Source: Alnus glutinosa
Lineage: Eukaryota; Streptophyta; Magnoliopsida; Fagales; Betulaceae
Length of the DNA stretch: 64,000 bases
Assembly (NCBI RefSeq): GCF_958979055.1
Contig: NC_084888.1
Coordinates: 32,826,804 to 32,890,803 of the forward strand
Direction of reading: 5' to 3'
Positions within the stretch are counted from its first letter, which is position 1, and each line of letters begins with the position of its first letter. Below are positions 1-11,406 of this stretch, piece after piece. A program made the translations under genes and the position numbers. The notes beneath the pieces were generated by a model. That model saw only the letters and a list, made by a program, of their open reading frames with translations. It was not told where the DNA came from and did not search any database.

Positions 1-1064
1 TCTCTTCTGCAACATTACGTCCATCCATTCTTTATAGATTTATTGTCCAATCTCTTTTGCAACATTACGTACGTGTATCACAAATTATTGATTTTGTTAG
101 AATATACCAAAGATATATTATATTTTAGATTTTAGATATCAACACGGTATCATGTTAGAATATATGAAAAATATATTACATTTTTTGTATATTCTATATT
201 TGGTTAATGTTAACATACTCTTTATTTACAGATTAATTATAATTAAATATTGAGATAGTAATCAAATCAAATCATATAAATAACAACCTTTGTATTATAG
301 GCAAACGAGTCAATGAGTAAAATGTAACTTTTAAAGCTAATTCGTAGTAGTTGATGTAGGTGTACATCTAACACCAAACCATTCGTAATTCCTTGTATTA
401 TCTTATTTCTCTTGCTTCCACCTTTATTATTTTATTTTAAATTTCAACAATAAAAAAGTTATACGGAGATGTACACCAGATAAAAAAAAATTATTTGTCA
501 AATCAATTAAATACATTTTTCATTTCATCCGCAATGTTTTTTTTTTTGTTAATATAATTTAAAACTTGATTCATGGCAATGTTTACTTCAGTGTAGGAAA
601 GTACTGTAAATGAATACATTTTTTTTTTTTTTAATCTCTATGTCATTAATTCTTCCTCTTTCTTTATTCATTTCTCTCCCATATTCTTTTTTTTTTTTTT
701 ACGCTCTCTTTTATCAAAGAACAAATATATATAAATTTTTAAAATGAAATAAATAATAATAATAAAAAATAATCAGGCGTAGAATATATTTAAAAAGTCA
801 TTAATCAAAATGAAAAAATAATTTTGAGGTTAACTATTGATTCTACTGCGTACGAACCTTTCCCCCACAATGAATGCAATTTGATTTTTTTTGGTTCAAA
901 TTTAATGTTTGGGTGGCCGTAGGGGGGGACCCAATTGTGTGGCTGTGATGACTGGGCTTCTCGTTTGAACACCAATGTTTATCCGGTTCACGTAACCGAC
1001 TCCTATGTATGGCTATGATTTTTGGTCGTTCTGGAAGATTTTAATTTTCCAAACTTTCGTTCAA

Positions 1065-1097
<33 letters not shown>

Positions 1098-1949
1098 TCT
1101 CCAAACTTTATGGATCGATCACATGGCAAAACATGGCACCGAACCATCCCATGGTCAAGGGAGTAGGATCCTCTCTATTACCCAGTTCATTTGAACGCCA
1201 CTTCCAAACTGGCCACTCTCATACCAACATAACTACTTTGTGATGTTACCTCGAGCCGTTTTTGGATGGTTTGGCCACTCTTAAACCAATCATTTTCAGC
1301 TGGCTATTGAGAATAATCGAAACACCTCGTTGCCAAAGAGAATAGTCAGTTACTTTCAGGTTTGGGTTTTTATTTTTATTTTTTTGAGAGCTATTTAGCC
1401 AACTAGCTTCATACCACCCTAACTTTTTTTTTTTTTTGCCACGATCTGGACCATTCATTTAAATAAATGGCCATGCACAAGCAGCTCGAATGGAAGCTGT
1501 AGTGGTATTATACCTCGAGGTCTTGTGTTCGAAGCCGAACTTAACCTATACATGTAGTTTGTGGGCGATTGCAGGTATATGAACTTAACTTAACTCATAG
1601 GGCCCTACTCTATTGTTGTTAATATTGAAATAAAAGAGACTTGTAACGTTCAGACTATTTATCTATAAATAGAGTCTTGTATATAGTCTAATGAATCAGA
1701 AAAGATGTAGTCAAGAAAAAACTTTGACGTATAGACATAAGTCATAGGTCGAACCACCTTAATTCTCTGTCTCTCTTTCTTATTTTCAAATCTTCCATAA
1801 ATTTTGTGTTCTTATAGGCCGGCCATCAGCCACTTAATTTTTTAAAAGCAATGCAAAGCTTGGATGACAAAAGAGGAATGATATTTAACATTCTTTTACC
1901 GTTCTTCTAATTAACATTTTCAGCTGACGTGGCACAAATGTCGATTGGC
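1..1949. other. Intergenic, AT-rich, no gene seen
   Basis: This stretch lies downstream of the MLO gene stop codon. It is AT-rich with many homopolymer runs. An (AAT)n microsatellite sits at about 1066-1097. Around 1490-1530 there is a short stretch with a GTTCGAA core like a tRNA-type B box, which could be a worn SINE, but no A box or tail is clear. Around 120-200 the motif TTAGAATATA occurs twice and looks like a fragment of an LTR-type repeat. Nothing here supports a protein. Confidence 0.6.
1066..1097. repeat. (AAT)n microsatellite
   Basis: About ten perfect AAT repeats on the plus strand, in the intergenic region downstream of the MLO gene. Confidence 0.9.
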
Positions 1950-4900
1950 TTATTGATCATCTCTGCGAAAAGAGAAATCCGATGGACTAACGTTGATTTC
2001 ATGCATATTCTGATCAACATTGGACTGTCTGATCGGAGATGTGTGCAAGCTGCGGAGGCTGCTGCGCTGATAGTTATGCAAGAGGTGAACTGGGGACGTC
2101 CTGCCGTGCGTGGGACTGGGTGGCATACTTGAAAATGGTGAATTTGTCTCTGAATGATGATGGCTATGCTTAGATTTCTTTCTCGCCGTGCCATGCCAGC
2201 TTCTTAATGCTGTCGCCACTCGATCATTGAAAATGGTGGGTTTCATGGAAGTCCCCATCTGTCAAATTAATCAGTCCAAAGATCAATATAATTAGTCTTA
2301 ATCAAATTGATGTTATTTTTTTGTATTTTTATTTATTTCTTTCTTTTTCAAGTATTTTGCTTTGAAAGTACTCGAACTTAGCCTTTAATTTATAATTAAA
2401 ATCAATTAGGCCTGTATTATTTTGAAATTAAGTTTTTTAGTATCAATAATATTTCAGTCTTCAGAATTTTTCTCTGTTTGTTTTTTTGGGACGAGTATTG
2501 TCTTTCTCTCTTCCCTAATCGTTATTTTCTCTATTCATAAGTTTCATTTTTCAGTTTTCAATTTTTAACTTCTGTCGCTATCTCACACGACCGTCAGACC
2601 AATCTTAATTCTGCCCGGCAACAAGGGTCACCATATTACCTATAAATCTAATACTATATATATTTATCGAGAAATTAAGTCAAGAAAAAGATGTGTTTAT
2701 CATTTCTCACCTGAGTCACTAGAGCATAGAGCGGGAAAGTCACATAACTGCATAGAACTTGTATGATGACTCTGAAGAAAGTGGCAATATGTCGTTTAGC
2801 ATTAGAAATTCTTAAACTTAAGAAAATCAAATCACTTAACCTTAATCATCCAGTTAACATCTTAACAATGGCACCACTATACGGAATTCCATGCATGTGG
2901 ATTTATGATAAAAACTCACCCCATTGAGAGTCTGATGAAGATATATTCACTGCGCTCATGGAAGCAAGAATTTTTGCCAAATTCAAACTGAAAGAGATGA
3001 AAAAAATATGACAGCAAAGTTAGGGATCGAAAGCTCACAGCATAAGGTTCTCCTGTGGCTCAATTCTAAATTCTAAAATGGTTCAAACAAACCCAATCAT
3101 GTTCTTCCTCCACATTTAGGCAAACTAACAATAGCAAAACATGCGGACGGTTTAAGAAAATAGCAATTTCAAAATGCAAAACGAATTTTTTGACTTGTGA
3201 AATTGCAGGGTCAAACGCTACAGACATGCTTAAGTACTTTGTGAATTGATGGAAAAATTATGTAGAAGTGAAGGGCTTACCACACTCCACGCAAGGAAGG
3301 CCAGTTGAAATGCATTCTGCAATTAAAGTCATGAAAAAATTATGCAAAATGCTGATATTAGAATTAATCCAGATAATTAAACTAATACGTAATTTGTTGA
3401 TATTGTATGTGAGAAATACCTGAAAGAGAACAAAGTTAATGAGAAGGAGAAGGAATCGAGGGCGTCCAAGCCAGAAGAGGTCATCACCTGGCTGTACCAC
3501 AGGCATACCCTTAATCACATCTGCTCTCTCTTGAATTCTTAGCCCCATTTTTGTAATGTTCACTTGTAGCTAGCTTTGTCCCCACCAAGAGCAGTACCTG
3601 TAAAACACATGATTTTCCATTAAACCAACAACCCAAAAGCTTAGATTGTACAAATTAAGAGCAGATAAAAAGAACAAAGTTTTCCGCCAATTCAGTCGCT
3701 TACAATCAATGGAAGAAATGGTAGCCATAGATGAGAACGCCATCCTGTCCCCACATAGAAGGAAACATTTCTTAGTCCACCGTAAATTTGGACACAAAAA
3801 TGAGAATGAACGTACACCCCTTAGCCCGCGAGGATCAACTCGAATGATCGACTCGTTTGATTTAATTATATGAGATTAGCTGTTCGAGTCTTAAACTCAA
3901 CCGATACACGGTTCTTGTGGGTGGGGTCGTGTATCAAGAAAAAATGAGCACTGCTAGTAGTTGTTGACAGTTTGATAACCAAAACGAAGTACTATTTGGC
4001 TTACCATGTACGTTGGACAGTAGGGATAACACTGCAAAGCCCCATATGACTGGACTGCACATTATTAGAGGGTAATTAAGGTTAGGATTTTAGGATAACT
4101 GAAAATCAATCAAAGAAGCAAACGCCTTGAAGCTAACCTGATCCCGACCACGAATTTAAAATCTTCTTCGAGTGATCTCTTGATGTATTTTTGAAAATCA
4201 AACGTTGTTTCATTGTCGTGTGCCAAATGTGCCTGAAGTCACGTAAGGTAACATTGGAGCTAGCTCCAATTATCAATGTGAATTTGGAATCCCTTTCCCG
4301 ACTAATGCTTCGTTTGTTTCGGCATAAAATAATTTTAGCATTTTACGATGTTTGAGAAATGGCGAAAATAATGATCAACAAAAATCATTTTCAGTTTGAC
4401 CGTAAAAGCTTATTTAATTTTTTAAAAAAGATTTACGGTTTAAATTAAACTCTTCGTCCTTGCACGCAAGTTTAATATCCGATTGACGGAATCCGACAAT
4501 AGTCGGTCGTCGGAATCTAGCCGGTGCCGAAATCTGGCAACATCCGATCACCGTTGCCGGAGTCAGCGGACCAGATTCCGACTGGAATCTAGTTGGAATC
4601 CGGCCATGGTCAGAAGCCAGCCAGATCTGACCGGATTCGGCCGGATCTGGATGGATCCAGCCATTTATCCTGCCGAATCTGGCCGGATTCGGAGGAGTCC
4701 GGCCAAACTTGCTCGCCAGAATCCAGCAACGGCCATTGGATGTTGCTGGAATCCGGCAACAGTCGCCAAACTTTTTTTCGTAATTTTTTCATGCGAGCCA
4801 AACGCTGAAAAATATTTTTGAGAAAATCATATTTTTTTAAAATGATTTTGGCGAAAATATTTACGACGGAATTAATTTTAAATCGAGACAAACCGAGTAT

Positions 4901-7176
4901 AAGTGTAAAAAAATAAAAAGAAAAGAAAAGAAAAAGCTGCCATTTTGTGTAACTGGATTAAACTTTAAACGTACCATGATAAATCCATATCTCAGTGTAA
5001 TGTAATCAACCTTGGTAACTGATCTGAAGAATTGTCTGAAGAAACACACCTGATAAAAGAAGGAGAAAAGGGCCTTCAAACTATTGTACGACAACTAACC
5101 TTTTATATATGCCCTTAAATTTCAAAATTGAAAAATAAACACAAGCTTTTCTATCTTTAAAGTTTTTTTTTTTTTTTTAATTGACGAGATAGTCAAACAA
5201 TATAAACAGCAAAACAAAAATTACACAGCCCGACAAAAAAAGCCGCTAACGTTATCCCGAAGGGATCTTTCCCACGGTCAAGGGGAAAACCTATTAAGGG
5301 GTACAAATTTATGAGAAAGTTACTAGTCGAATTAGTCGTAGCATGCGGCTTAATAAATTATGTTGTGAGCACGAAAGTTTGCGCTCTTATTATTCTTAGT
5401 TGTAGTCCAGCTATGGAAGGAGATGAGGGGATGAAGTGTATTAGAAATAGGAATAATTCTCCAATTATTTGTAAGATAAAGTTTTTGGAGGCTAAGAATG
5501 GCCGATAAAGAGTCTCCCTCAAGGAGAATATGATGGCATTGTTTTGTCTATTTATTATGATTGTAAACTCACATAATCATGATCGATCGATGAGATATGA
5601 AATTTCATTTGAAAACTTATAATCCCAATACTGACCACCCAAAGAGAAAACGTTGACTTGCTCCAGTAGTCCAAATGCCTTCTCCCAAATGATGTTTCCC
5701 TTGCAAACCTAAACCTCTCGCGATCTGCATCAAATCAATCATTCTCTCTTTTACCACACTATCAAAATTTAAAAAATTTAAAACATTAAAAAAACATTTA
5801 AAAAAAAAAAAAAAAAAAAGGTTAAACATATTTAGGGGAAAAGCTTAAAAATGAAGATTTTTCTAAAAAATACTTTCTAACTTTAAAAACTCTATTTTTC
5901 CAACACAATTCCAAATATTTATTAAAATTACTCTAAAAATAATAATCAAGTGCCGATTTAAAGACTGATTTTTTCTGTCACGTTATTTAATTATTGGCCG
6001 TTGTAAATAAATCTACTAAATAGAATTAGTCTTAAATTTTTGAAAAGCCCATGTGTATTTTGACTACAAAATGTACGTATAACCCACAAAGTTAGGAAAC
6101 AAATTAATCTTAATTAGCTGCTGCATTGACTAACCAATTAAACTTTGAAAGTCGAGAGTTACCGGTTTGGTATCGATATTCAGGCGTCCTTGTTTCGTTC
6201 TCCCAAACCTTCCATCCTTTCATCTGCAAGTCGAAGAAGAATTTATACATCTCCAGAGAAAAAGAGAGGCCAGGGATTGCAATTGTGTACGTCAAAAAAC
6301 TACCTTGATTCTGCCCAAAGCCAGAGTGAGTATGCAAAACAGCACATGAGAAACGGCCAACACAAAGATGAACACATGGAGCTGGTGAATCGCATACGCA
6401 GACATGAAGGCCACTTTTCCCTGCAAAATAGGCAACCCAAAACAATTCATCCCACTAAATCCAAAAAAAAAAACAGAGAAATCATTGAGCTTAATTACCT
6501 TTTCTGTGCATTTGTCGTCTCCTTTTGTTGCCAATCTTCGACGGGCACTGAAGTTAGAATCCAAAAATTGGAGCAGTTTCCGACCATGTGTACTATCCTC
6601 AGAATCTTTGGGATCTTTCTTAGTTGTCCCACTCTTCACATTTTTACAGGGATGCCAAGTGGCTCCAACACTCTTGAGTATACATATATCAGAAATGGGA
6701 TCTTGTAAAACTGTTAGGAGCAAGGATATGAATCCCAACAGCATAAGCTCTGACAAAAAAACAAACACAAAAAAAAAAAAAAAAAAAGTTAGGCTATGAA
6801 CAGATCGACTTGACCCATCTTCTGAAATAAGCTACTGATGATCATCATGTGAGCTTTATATATACCATCTTTGATCTTTTCAAGCGCTTCGTAAAGAGGT
6901 CTCTTTTGTTTGTCTTTTAGCCACTGCATGCATATATATATATATATATATAAAGGATGCAAGAATTTCAGTAATCAATTGAAAACATTAATACGAGTAC
7001 AAAAGAGAAATTGTTAGTACCGGCCACCATGAAACTACGATACTTACCTTTCCAATAGCGTGAATAATATATTCAATGAAGATTGAAATGGCAAGCAACA
7101 CGAAGCACACCGCCGCAACTGCCCACGTTGAAGTTTCCTCCATTGTACGTTCCTTCTCGGCCTTGGCCATGGCCAT
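1950..7176 (-). CDS. MLO: MLO-like protein, clade V type, frameshifted in exon 11
   Basis: Seven-transmembrane MLO family protein of the plasma membrane; clade V members are needed for powdery mildew entry. Exons: 7048-7176, 6866-6923, 6499-6749, 6304-6420, 6163-6223, 5636-5724, 4975-5049, 4138-4232, 4005-4054, 3704-3744, 3420-3597, 3281-3316, 2920-2987, 2711-2771, 1950-2258. All have GT/AG borders and matching phases. Without the extra 4 bp in exon 11 they give 537 aa, normal for the family. Landmarks are the first membrane helix (about 18-41), [12 protein letters not shown] (exon 3), [17 protein letters not shown] (exon 6), [14 protein letters not shown] (exon 7), [13 protein letters not shown] (exon 11), the calmodulin-binding region around [12 protein letters not shown], and a DFSF motif near the C-terminus. 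The last exon also has the clade V style PFSS...PTHG...HLLHN block. As read, exon 11 shifts frame after GTKL and stops at 3511-3513, giving about 350 aa that lack the last helices, the calmodulin site and the tail. It is either a null allele or a sequence error. Confidence 0.93.
3567..3574 (-). other. 4-bp tandem duplication causing the MLO frameshift
   Basis: The plus strand reads TAGCTAGC here, a direct duplication of TAGC. On the coding strand this turns GTKL-Q-V-N-I-T-K into GTKL-A-T-S followed by a new frame. Exon 11 is 178 nt. The expected 174 nt keeps the family reading and joins both neighbours in phase, so the excess is exactly 4 nt. The shifted frame ends at a TAA at 3511-3513. Confidence 0.88.
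4305..4870. mobile_element. Degenerate MITE-like insertion in MLO intron 7
   Basis: The intron between MLO exons 7 and 8 contains an AT-rich left end (CGTTTGTTTCGGCATAAAAT...) and a right end that reads in rough inverse (...GGCGAAAATATTTACG). Between them, at about 4480-4760, is a GC-rich core full of alternating GATTCCGGC and GCCGGATTC units. The arrangement looks like a foldback non-autonomous DNA transposon. Target duplications were not resolved. The short ORFs across the core are by-products of this repeat. Confidence 0.45.
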
Positions 7177-7269
7177 GATCGGAGTGTTTATATGTTGAGG
7201 AAGCTCTCGAGGAGAATAATGAAATTAATGTTTGCGGCCAACGCTCGTCCATTTGAAGGGGTCCGAACT

Positions 7270-7283
7270 TAAATATATATAGT
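7270..7283 (-). promoter_or_regulatory. Possible TATA box of the MLO gene
   Basis: On the minus strand this reads CTATATATATTT, roughly 95-105 bp upstream of the MLO start codon at 7176. Position and composition suit a plant TATA box with a short 5' leader. TA-rich tracts are common in this window, so this is a candidate only. Confidence 0.3.
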
Positions 7284-7765
7284 CACTTTATTTGTCCGTG
7301 TGCGTGTAAAATAAAAGCAAACAAGTATTAAACTTAAATTCATACTAAATTATAAGTCATAATTGTATACAAAAATTACATGTTAATAAAATTATCTTTA
7401 AAAATAATTTTTCTTCCAATACAAAAGTGTTCTAGTTTGCTATAGACATGTAAAAAAAAAAATCAAAAAAAATCAAAATCAAAAAAAAAAAAAAGAACTT
7501 TGCATCTTCTTCAAATTGTACTCAACGACGGTCTTTTATGGAATAAAATTCATCAATTATCATCTTTGTAGTGAAATCGTTAGCAATTTATTTCTCAATG
7601 TAAACTAGCAAATGATCTGCTACGTACAAACTCGTCTTCCATTCTACTATGTAATCTAAATTTTACTAGTAGAGAAAATATTTTTGGGGGGTCGAATTTC
7701 ATTTTTGTTGAGGCCATTATATGGTTAACCCCCACCACCCCCGCGGCAGTTCTAAGGTGCCTCTG

Positions 7766-8120
7766 CCCCTATTTGAAAATGTATGGAGAATGCTTCTAAA
7801 AATTCTATTGAAAGTGGCCCATTTTGTGACCTGATATATTCGATGATTTAGCCCTTCAAAGAAAAATGAAGTAAATAAATAACTAAGCAACATATGTATA
7901 TGCTTTGTAATAACCACATACACCAACAATTTATTTATTAAACAAAAAAAATAGAATAAAATTAAAGGAAGACCAAGTTGCATATAAGTCTTAAACCCTG
8001 CTATATGTATTAATAAACCCACACCATCACCAATGTCAAAAGGCAGTAAAGTGAAAGTAAAAGCTACTGCTGGTATATATATGATATTTGAAATAAAGTG
8101 AAGTTCATCGTTGTATATTA
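7766..8120. repeat. Diverged copy of the tetraspanin 3' flank
   Basis: Two blocks here match 11127-11250 closely. The first is AATGTATGGAGAATGCTTCT and the following bases; the second is GATATTTGAAATAAAGTGAA plus flanks. In this copy the blocks are separated by about 220 extra bases. The other copy begins about 160 bp past the tetraspanin stop codon, so it is probably 3' UTR or immediate downstream sequence. Confidence 0.7.
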
Positions 8121-8442
8121 ATTTGCACGTATTCTAAGAGATTGATACTCTCTTATAAAGGATTCTAATTAAGTAGAAAAAAATAAGTTTGTGACAAGGA
8201 TTTTGCACAGGGGAGAAGAACGAAATCTCCATTGAAAGAAAGTAGTGAAAATGGTCATATATATAGATGCCGGGATCCCATTTTTATAATAGAGAAATCA
8301 ATTTAATTTTGTATGTATATATGTTTATTTTAGAGCATTTTGTATTTTGGATTGTTTATTACAATTTTTTTTGTTTTTTTTTTAAAAAAAAATCAAAAAG
8401 AATTATAGAAGAAAAAAGTATTATCAAATATTAGTGATGGTT

Positions 8443-8446
<4 letters not shown>

Positions 8447-8515
<69 letters not shown>
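8447..8515. repeat. (TA)n microsatellite
   Basis: About 34 perfect AT dinucleotides. ORFs on both strands across it encode only alternating Ile-Tyr and are not genes. Confidence 0.95.
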
Positions 8516-8517
<2 letters not shown>

Positions 8518-9844
8518 CAAAATATTACTTCTTCTTCTTTTAACGCTAAAGGGGTACTGATAATTGTGATGCCTTTCAGTGAGATTATAATTTATAATAG
8601 AGCACCTTATAATACTACTCAATCAAAAAGTTTAAAACTATAAACTTGAACCCAATTAATATTATTCATTTAACAATATAATATTTTTTAAACGTAAAAC
8701 TCAATTTTTTTTATTCTTACACGTGTACTTATTAACAACACGACTTCCTTAAATAACATGCGGTCATTATTTTGTACTCGGGCCAGAGACTTTTTACCCA
8801 TGTGTGGAATTCACGTACGTGAGCTCCACAAATTTTAAAAATGAGAAGATCGATGAGAAAAATACTTAAAAATAATAATAATAATTTCTCTTTAATAATA
8901 ATTTGCCGAGTCTTCGATCGTGTTAGACAAGATAGTGCAAATCAAGTGTCGAAAAGGTTATCAATGACAGACGGCAATAGTTTTGTTATGTATAATCTTT
9001 TTTTCCATTCCATAATTTGACAGGTCTTTGTCTGATACAATATGTTTCGCATCAAGTGTCCAAAGTCTCCCCAAAACGTTATCTAGATATTTTCCATAGA
9101 CAGCACTAGTTTTGTACGTTGTGAAGAATCTTCTTTCTTTTCATGGCTTAAAAAGATAACCGTTGACCTAATTAATATAAGGACCATTTCAAATGAATGA
9201 ATTTTATGGTTATGATGTAAAGGTGATGTATTTAACGGCGCAGATGAGGCCAATTTTCAATTTTTAAGTCAACTAATTAAAACAAGCAACCGGTGTTACA
9301 TTATAAAACTTACAAAAGAATAGTATGATGTTTTTTTTTCCAAAAGAATAGAATAGATACCCCCATGTATCTAGAAATTAATATAGATAGAAAAATATTG
9401 TTATATACCATATTTTTATCTCACAATATTGTTAATGTGGTAGTCCAAATGCAACCTTAATTTTTTTTTTTTTTTTTTTTTAAACAAGGATTAATCCACT
9501 TGTTGGGTGTCATATTAGCATTGTGAAATAAAAACTATTATTTTTAACATTACTCTAATAGAAATTTATTTAATTTCTTCCGGATGAGGATCGTATGCAA
9601 CAGGTTGTCCTATTATAGTACTTCCCTAATGCACATCAATAGGGCAGCTCTATGTGAGAACTTGCTCGGGCACCTACTTGACCAAGTGTGGCTTAGGTTG
9701 TTCAGGCTCTTATCCGAATAGGTAACATCTAGGCAAACTCTCACATAAGTTGTAAGCACCCTATGCAAGAATTCATAATCCTAAACGGATCGAAAATAGT
9801 GTACTTACTAAAAAGACTAAGAAACATGTTCTAACCCCAAATTT

Positions 9845-9960
9845 GGTTTTTGGGTGGCCGAACCATCCCCGGTTACAATATGTGGGGCTGGTTCGGCCAC
9901 CCCCTCCTTCATTTTGGGTGGCTAATCCACTCATTATGGGCTGGTTCGGCCACCCTTTGG
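9845..9960. repeat. Repeated palindromic GGTGGCCGAACC block
   Basis: GGGTGGCCGAACC and its reverse complement GGTTCGGCCACCC alternate three or four times in about 110 bp. Related units occur at about 24770-24810, 25080-25110, 25540-25580 and 49665-49700, so this is a dispersed motif in this genome, probably the core of foldback elements. Confidence 0.55.
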
Positions 9961-10664
9961 GTTTACTTTTTTTCTTTTTCTTTTTCTTTTTTCCAATTTT
10001 GTTTGCTTAGTTTCTATTTTTATTTTAGTTTTTAAGAAAACATGGGTATTTTAGGAAGAATGATTCAAACTGACACATGATCGCTTTTCCATCCAACCTA
10101 ACGACCAAGGCTAACAAAGGGCTTATTCGACACAAAATGATAGTTTGATTTATTAAAGTGTAATGTCTGTCATTTTGTGGGGCTTTATTGAAAATGATTG
10201 ATAGCTGAAAAAAAAAAAAAAATTATATTTTTCCCTAGATTTTAATATTAAAGATGATATAATGAATAAAGGAGATATTTGCCATGAATCATGAAAGTAA
10301 ATTCGTTGATCAAATATTTCCCAAATACTAATGGGTGAAATGAAAGTGTTTGAGAGGAATCAGTGAAAGTTTCTACCAATTTATAATTGATAATATTATT
10401 GCAGTAAGCGTCTTATGTATAATTGTATAAAATGAGCTCAATCAATCTACGAAAAAAAAAAAACAAAGAAGAAGAAGAAAAGAAACGGAAGTACAAGAAT
10501 TCCGTTTGAATCTCTCAGCTGTAAAGCCATAATTTATTTCTAACGAATTCAGTTCGAACTGAAACTAGATCAATCCAAATTCCTGATAATTTATGCATTT
10601 TTTAATAGCTAATTAGTATATGTAGCATGCTAAATTAGAGCATCCAGGCATGGGACTCATAATG

Positions 10665-10965
10665 TGATTATGGTCGGCAATTTTTTATACGACCCGCAAA
10701 TTTGACACGAATATGACACAAAGTTATAAAGTTTGGGTTTAGGCTAAATGGGTTGATGACGCATTTATAAATAGGTCAAACGGGTCAACCCGTTTATGAC
10801 ATGTCAATCCATTTATAATGCGTCAACCCGTTTATGATCCTTATAAATGTGTTGTGTTCGAAATTTATGTCTCAACCCGTTTATCTAATCTTGTGATTTG
10901 GATTGTCCTAAACAAGTTGGCAGGCCAATCAAATTAACCCGAACCCAACATGCTAACCCCTTTTG
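10665..10965. repeat. Dispersed repeat, copy 1 (AACCCGTTTATGA family)
   Basis: About 300 bp of degenerate units such as CAACCCGTTTATGA and TATAAATGTGTTGTGTTC, ending in AACCCGAACCCAACA. It matches 17015-17345 along its length, including GGTTTGGGTTTAGGCTAAA near the left side. It is probably a non-autonomous DNA element; no clear target duplication was found. Confidence 0.65.
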
Positions 10966-11126
10966 CTAACTCATAATAATATGTGACAAAAGCCCTATTT
11001 TAGAGAAAGACATGAACCCTGGCCCGATAAAGAAAAATTAAAAATAAAATAAAATCACCTAGTCCAGGACCACCTTCTTATAATAATTAACTCTAGTGTC
11101 GGTATTGATCTTAATAGAAGATAGGA

Positions 11127-11250
11127 TTGGAAATGTATGGAGAATGCTTCTAAAAATTCTATTGAAAGCGACTAATTTTGTTAAAGTGAAAGTAAAAGCC
11201 ACTGGTATATATAAATGATATTTGAAATAAAGTGAAGTCCATCGTTGTAC
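11127..11250. repeat. Tetraspanin 3' flank block, duplicated at 7.8-8.1 kb
   Basis: This is the shorter copy of the pair described at 7766-8120. It starts about 157 bp beyond the tetraspanin stop codon. Confidence 0.7.
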
Positions 11251-11406
11251 AAAAAGCAGCAAAACAAGTCTGTAAAAAGAAGGCTTTGAGACCTCCCATA
11301 GCCCTTACGTACACTGGAAAATAAACTGAACTGCCTCATCTTTACTCAGCATCCAAGAACACAAACGTGTGAGAGATACTGAGAGAAGATAAAAGAAACC
11401 CTTCAG

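Larger units (their letters stand above)
7177..11406. other. Intergenic between MLO start and tetraspanin end
   Basis: No gene is supported. Contents are a (TA)n tract (8447-8515), a relic copy of the tetraspanin downstream region (about 7766-8120), a block with repeated GGTGGCCGAACC/GGTTCGGCCACC units (about 9850-9960), and a dispersed repeat rich in AACCCGTTTATGA units (10665-10965). The rest is AT-rich with A and T runs. Confidence 0.6.

Noticed and set aside
6145..6708. 187-codon plus-strand ORF
   Set aside because: It lies antisense to MLO exons 3-5, whose translation and splice sites are clearly those of the real gene.
8431..8643. ORFs on both strands of Ile-Tyr repeats
   Set aside because: They are the translation of a (TA)n microsatellite.
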